55,324 nt of DNA from Pseudomonadota bacterium (GTDB lineage Bacteria; Desulfobacterota; Syntrophobacteria; Syntrophobacterales; Syntrophobacteraceae). The notes under the pieces were generated by a model. That model saw only the letters and a program-made list of their open reading frames with translations. It did no database searches and had not been told where the DNA came from. Numbering within the stretch: position 1 is the first letter of the stretch; the number at the start of each line of letters is the position of its first letter. Made by a program: the position numbers and the translations under genes. The DNA lies in assembly GCA_023416335.1 (NCBI GenBank), contig JAEZHY010000105.1, positions 1 to 55,324 of the forward strand, given 5' to 3'. Shown one piece after another: positions 52,112 to 55,324 of this stretch.

Positions 52112-55100
52112 ATGTTCAGCAGATTTTTCATCGACCGCCCGATCTTCGCAAGCGTCGTATCCATAATCATTGTGATCGCAGGCATGGTCACCTTTAAGCT
52201 GCTTCCGATAGCCCAGTATCCCGACATTTTGCCTCCGACGGTCGTGGTAGCGGCGTCTTATCCGGGCGCGAGCGCAAGGGTGCTGTCCGATACGGTGGCC
52301 CAGCCGATAGAGGAACAGGTAAACGGCGTCGAGGGCATGCTCTACATGTCGAGTACCTGCTCCAGCAACGGCCAGTACCAATTGACGATCACCTTTGCAT
52401 CGGGCACCGACCTCGATATGGCGGCGGTTCGCGTCCAGAACCGGGTTTCCACCGCGGAACCGGTCCTGCCGGAGGAAGTGAAACGCCTGGGTGTAACGAC
52501 CCAGAAGCAGTCGCCGAACATCGTCCTCTTCGTTGCACTGACGTCTTCCGATGAGCGCATGGGAGAGCTTTTCCTCAGCAACTACGGATCGCTGCACGTA
52601 AAAGACGAACTCAGCCGCCTCGAAGGCGTCGGGAGCGTCATGGTTTTCGGCGCGGGCAACTACAGTATGCGAATCTGGCTCGACCCCGCCAAGCTCAAGG
52701 CGCGGGGGCTCACCACCAGCGACGTCGTAACCGCCATCCAGGAGCAGAACGTCCAGGTCGCCGCCGGACAGATCGGACAATCCCCCGTACCGGACGACCA
52801 GAGTTTTCAGTACGTCATCAACGCGGCAGGGCGCCTTTCAGAACTCCGCGAATTCGAGGACATCGTCCTCAAGTCCGGCGAAGGAAACCGCCTGACCAGG
52901 ATAAAAGACGTAGCCCGGGTCGAACTGGGCTCGAATTCCTATGACGTAAACAGCCAGTACAAAGGCAAACCTGCAGCAGCCGTTGCGGTATTTCAAATGC
53001 CGGGGTCAAACGCCCTGAAAGTGGCCGAGCGGGTCGAAGCCAGGATGAAGGAACTCAGCAAGTCCTTCCCGAAGGGCCTCGAATATTCGCTGCCCTTCAA
53101 TACGACCCGCTTCATCAGCACCTCCATCAAAGAGGTTATCGAGACCCTGCTCATTGCATCCTTTCTCGTTTTCCTCGTGATTTACATATTCCTCCAGGAC
53201 TGGCGGGCATCCCTCATCCCGGCCGTTACCATACCCGTATCGCTGATAGGCACCTTCGCCGTAATGGGCGCGCTGGGCATCACGATCAATATGATTTCGC
53301 TTTTCGCAATTGTTCTTGCAATCGGGATCGTCGTGGACGATGCCATCGTTGTCGTCGAGAACGCCGCGCGGCATATCGACGAATCGGGGCTGACGTCCAG
53401 GGAGGCGACCATAAAAGCAATGGGGGAAGTCACCGGCCCGATCATCGCCACCACCCTGGTACTCATGGCGGTATTCCTCCCGACGGCCTTCCTCGGCGGC
53501 ATAAGCGGCCTGCTCTATCGCCAGTTTGCCCTGACAATCGCCACGGCAACCGCTTTCAGCGCCCTGAACGCCCTGACCATGAGCCCGGCCCTTTGTGCAA
53601 TCGTTCTTCGTCCGAGCGTCGAACGCAAGAACTTCTTTTTCCGGGCTTTCAACTGGACCTACGACAGGGGCCAGGGCCTCTATATGTATACGTTGCGGGT
53701 GATTGTGAGGCGGGCGGTCCTCATGATCCCTCTTTTCCTGATCCTGACAGCCGCCGCGTACTGGGGCTTTGTATCCACACCGACGGGCTTCCTGCCGAAC
53801 GAAGACCAGGGCTACGCCATGCTTAGCATCCAGCTTCCGGACGCCGCATCCAAGGCGCGCACCAATGCCGTGGTGGATAAAGTTAACCGGCAGCTTTCCC
53901 AAATGCCGGGAGTCGAAAGCTGGATCGACGTATCCGGTTATTCCCTGCTGGACGGAGCGACGGTCTCCAATGCGGCTGCGTACTGGATCATCTTCACTCC
54001 CTGGGAAGAACGCCAAAAACAGGGCCTGGGCCTCATGGCCATGCTGGGACAGCTCATGGGGACCGCGGCGTCGATCGAGGAAGCCAGTGTCGTAGCCTTC
54101 CCGCCTCCCGCGATCATCGGGCTCGGCGAAGCGGGCGGGTTCCAGATGCAGCTTCAGGATCGCGGCAACCTGGGACTGTCGGCCCTCGAGCAAATCACCC
54201 AGGAGATGGTCATCGACTCCAACGGGCAGCCTGCGCTCAAAAACGTCTTCTCGATGTTCCGGGCAAACGTGCCTCAACTCTTTGCGGACATCGACCGCAC
54301 CCAGGCCAAAGCGCTGGATGTTCCTGTCTCGAGTATCTTCGATACGCTGCAGGCTTATCTCGGGTCTTTTTACGTAAATGATTTCAACAAGTTCGGACGC
54401 ACTTACCAGGTAAACGTCCAGGCCGATGCGGATTTTCGCAGGAAAGTAGACGATATTCGCCAGCTGGAGGTCCGCTCGACCCGCGGCGATATGGTCCCCC
54501 TTGGGACCCTGGTGCACGTGAAGAAGACCCAGGGACCCCAGATCCTTAGCCGGTATAACATGTACCCAGCTGCGTCGATAAACGGCGAAGCCGCACCGGG
54601 CCGCAGTTCCGGGGAAGCGCTGGACCTCATGGAAAAGGTCGCGGCGGCGAAGCTGCCCTCCGCAGTCGGGTATGAATGGACGGGCATGTCCTTCCAGGAA
54701 AAAGCGGCGGGAGGCCAGGCGCTCGGCATCTTCCTCCTGGCCGTCATTTTTGTGTACCTGGTGCTGTGCGCCCAGTACGAGAGCTGGTCCATCCCGTTGA
54801 GCGTCATCCTGGTGGTGCCGCTCGGGCTTCTGGGCACGGTCATAGCGCTCATGGTTCGCGGGCTGGACGTGAACATGTACACGCAGATCGGAGTGGTGCT
54901 GCTTATCGGCATGGCCTGCAAGACCGCCATCCTGATCGTCGAGTTCGCCAAGGCCCGCAGGGAAGCCGGCGAGCCAATCGCCGAAGCCGTGCTGGAAGCG
55001 TCCCGCCTGCGGTTCCGGCCGATCATCATGACCGCGTGCACCTTTATTTTCGGCGTCGCACCCCTCGTAATCGCTTCGGGTGCGGGCGCGGCAAGCCGCC

Positions 55101-55222
55101 AGGCCCTCGGCACGGCCGTGTTCGGCGGGATGATCGCCGCTACCGGGCTGATGGTCCTTTTCGTTCCGGCTTTTTACGCCATCATCCAGAGGCTGAGCGA
55201 ACGATTCCGGCACGGGAAGTAG
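52112..55222 (+). CDS. RND multidrug efflux pump, HAE1 (AcrB/MexB) family
   Basis: A 1036-residue inner-membrane proton-driven pump, the usual length for AcrB. It has twelve membrane segments in two halves with large periplasmic loops after TM1 and TM7. The proton relay is present: the adjacent Asp pair in IGIVVDDAIVVVENAARH (about 407-408) and the Lys of GMACKTAILIVEFA (about 940). The start FSRFFIDRPIFASVVSI is typical. Substrates are likely lipophilic drugs, bile salts or solvents; they cannot be read from sequence. No outer-membrane TolC-type gene follows within the window, so a TolC encoded elsewhere or just beyond the edge is needed. Confidence 0.95.
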   Translation: MFSRFFIDRPIFASVVSIIIVIAGMVTFKLLPIAQYPDILPPTVVVAASYPGASARVLSDTVAQPIEEQVNGVEGMLYMSSTCSSNGQYQLTITFASGTDLDMAAVRVQNRVSTAEPVLPEEVKRLGVTTQKQSPNIVLFVALTSSDERMGELFLSNYGSLHVKDELSRLEGVGSVMVFGAGNYSMRIWLDPAKLKARGLTTSDVVTAIQEQNVQVAAGQIGQSPVPDDQSFQYVINAAGRLSELREFEDIVLKSGEGNRLTRIKDVARVELGSNSYDVNSQYKGKPAAAVAVFQMPGSNALKVAERVEARMKELSKSFPKGLEYSLPFNTTRFISTSIKEVIETLLIASFLVFLVIYIFLQDWRASLIPAVTIPVSLIGTFAVMGALGITINMISLFAIVLAIGIVVDDAIVVVENAARHIDESGLTSREATIKAMGEVTGPIIATTLVLMAVFLPTAFLGGISGLLYRQFALTIATATAFSALNALTMSPALCAIVLRPSVERKNFFFRAFNWTYDRGQGLYMYTLRVIVRRAVLMIPLFLILTAAAYWGFVSTPTGFLPNEDQGYAMLSIQLPDAASKARTNAVVDKVNRQLSQMPGVESWIDVSGYSLLDGATVSNAAAYWIIFTPWEERQKQGLGLMAMLGQLMGTAASIEEASVVAFPPPAIIGLGEAGGFQMQLQDRGNLGLSALEQITQEMVIDSNGQPALKNVFSMFRANVPQLFADIDRTQAKALDVPVSSIFDTLQAYLGSFYVNDFNKFGRTYQVNVQADADFRRKVDDIRQLEVRSTRGDMVPLGTLVHVKKTQGPQILSRYNMYPAASINGEAAPGRSSGEALDLMEKVAAAKLPSAVGYEWTGMSFQEKAAGGQALGIFLLAVIFVYLVLCAQYESWSIPLSVILVVPLGLLGTVIALMVRGLDVNMYTQIGVVLLIGMACKTAILIVEFAKARREAGEPIAEAVLEASRLRFRPIIMTACTFIFGVAPLVIASGAGAASRQALGTAVFGGMIAATGLMVLFVPAFYAIIQRLSERFRHGK

Positions 55223-55270
55223 CAGGAAAGATTACGGAAGAACGATACCAGGTAGGGTTATCACAGTTTT

Positions 55271-55324
55271 AATGCGCCGCTGGTTCCCAAGGTCCGCCTT
55301 GGGAACCCCGCCCCGGCAGGCCGG
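55271..55324. repeat. R1 hairpin, right-end copy
   Basis: GGTTCCCAAGG, TCCG, CCTTGGGAACC at 55282-55307, with the CCCGCCCCGGCAGGCCGG tail. It matches 11-64 with one mismatch and lies about 60 bp after the RND pump stop. Confidence 0.9.

Noticed and set aside
1..55324. Circular replicon suggested by matching ends
   Set aside because: The first 10 bases do not match the right end, the match is a dispersed repeat with internal copies, and no replication or partition gene is present.
1..55324. CRISPR array, tRNA or rRNA genes
   Set aside because: I saw no regularly spaced repeats with unique spacers and no cloverleaf or rRNA-like stretch on either strand; short RNAs could still be missed by eye.

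Overview
The window is about 55.3 kb of GC-rich bacterial chromosome with 32 recognisable protein genes and no rRNA, tRNA, CRISPR array, transposase or phage gene that I can see. The gene mix (an energy-converting hydrogenase-related complex, a nonaheme cytochrome c, a LarA-type nickel racemase pair with a glycerate kinase, many sensor kinases, sigma-54 control) suggests an anaerobic Desulfobacterota (former Deltaproteobacteria), perhaps of the Syntrophobacter type. That placement is inference from gene content only.

Layout. 0.2-4.3 kb: two LarA-family proteins and a glycerate 2-kinase, a probable 2-hydroxyacid operon. 4.5-12.6 kb: an ArsB/NhaD-type ion permease, ABC-F protein Uup, an RluA-family pseudouridine synthase and Tex. 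12.8-27.9 kb: a signalling block with a PAS-only protein, a sigma-54 activator, a receiver-HDOD protein, a hybrid histidine kinase, a chemoreceptor, a secreted nonaheme cytochrome c and a GGDEF protein; lspA, broken by one in-frame TGA, lies among them. 28.1-41.6 kb: a YhiN-type flavoprotein, a small conserved protein, a Fic protein, EttA, a large receiver/PAS/GAF kinase, a TreT-like trehalose synthase, TypA/BipA and a second PAS-only paralogue. 41.9-50.3 kb (minus strand): an HTH-PTS EIIA regulator followed by hyfB-, hyfC-, hyfE-, hyfF-, hyfG-like genes and a ferredoxin/NuoB-like fusion. The large subunit lacks all four Cys that bind NiFe, so this is an Ehr-type complex and not a hydrogenase. 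50.9-55.2 kb: an RND efflux lipoprotein adaptor and pump.

The spaces between genes are unusually structured. Four families of intergenic repeat recur: R1, a short perfect hairpin; R2, a nested palindrome of about 230-285 bp with full and partial copies; R3, a GTAGGGTGGGCAC palindrome; and R4, a degenerate heptamer array (consensus RCAGTGA) found only at gene 3' ends and always in the sense orientation. Its 7-nt period puts TGA in all three frames, and it supplies the actual stop codon of four genes. R4 often abuts R2 or R3, giving a modular gene-end architecture. One R2 copy has overwritten the 3' end of the pseudouridine synthase gene.

Two exact sigma-54 promoters lie upstream of the sigma-54 activator and of the receiver-HDOD gene. 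With palindromic sites about 200 bp upstream of the first, they suggest a small autoregulated circuit. The most rewarding items are the R4 element, the R2 palindromes, the Ehr operon with its PTS-HTH head gene, the lspA nonsense codon and the sigma-54 circuit.
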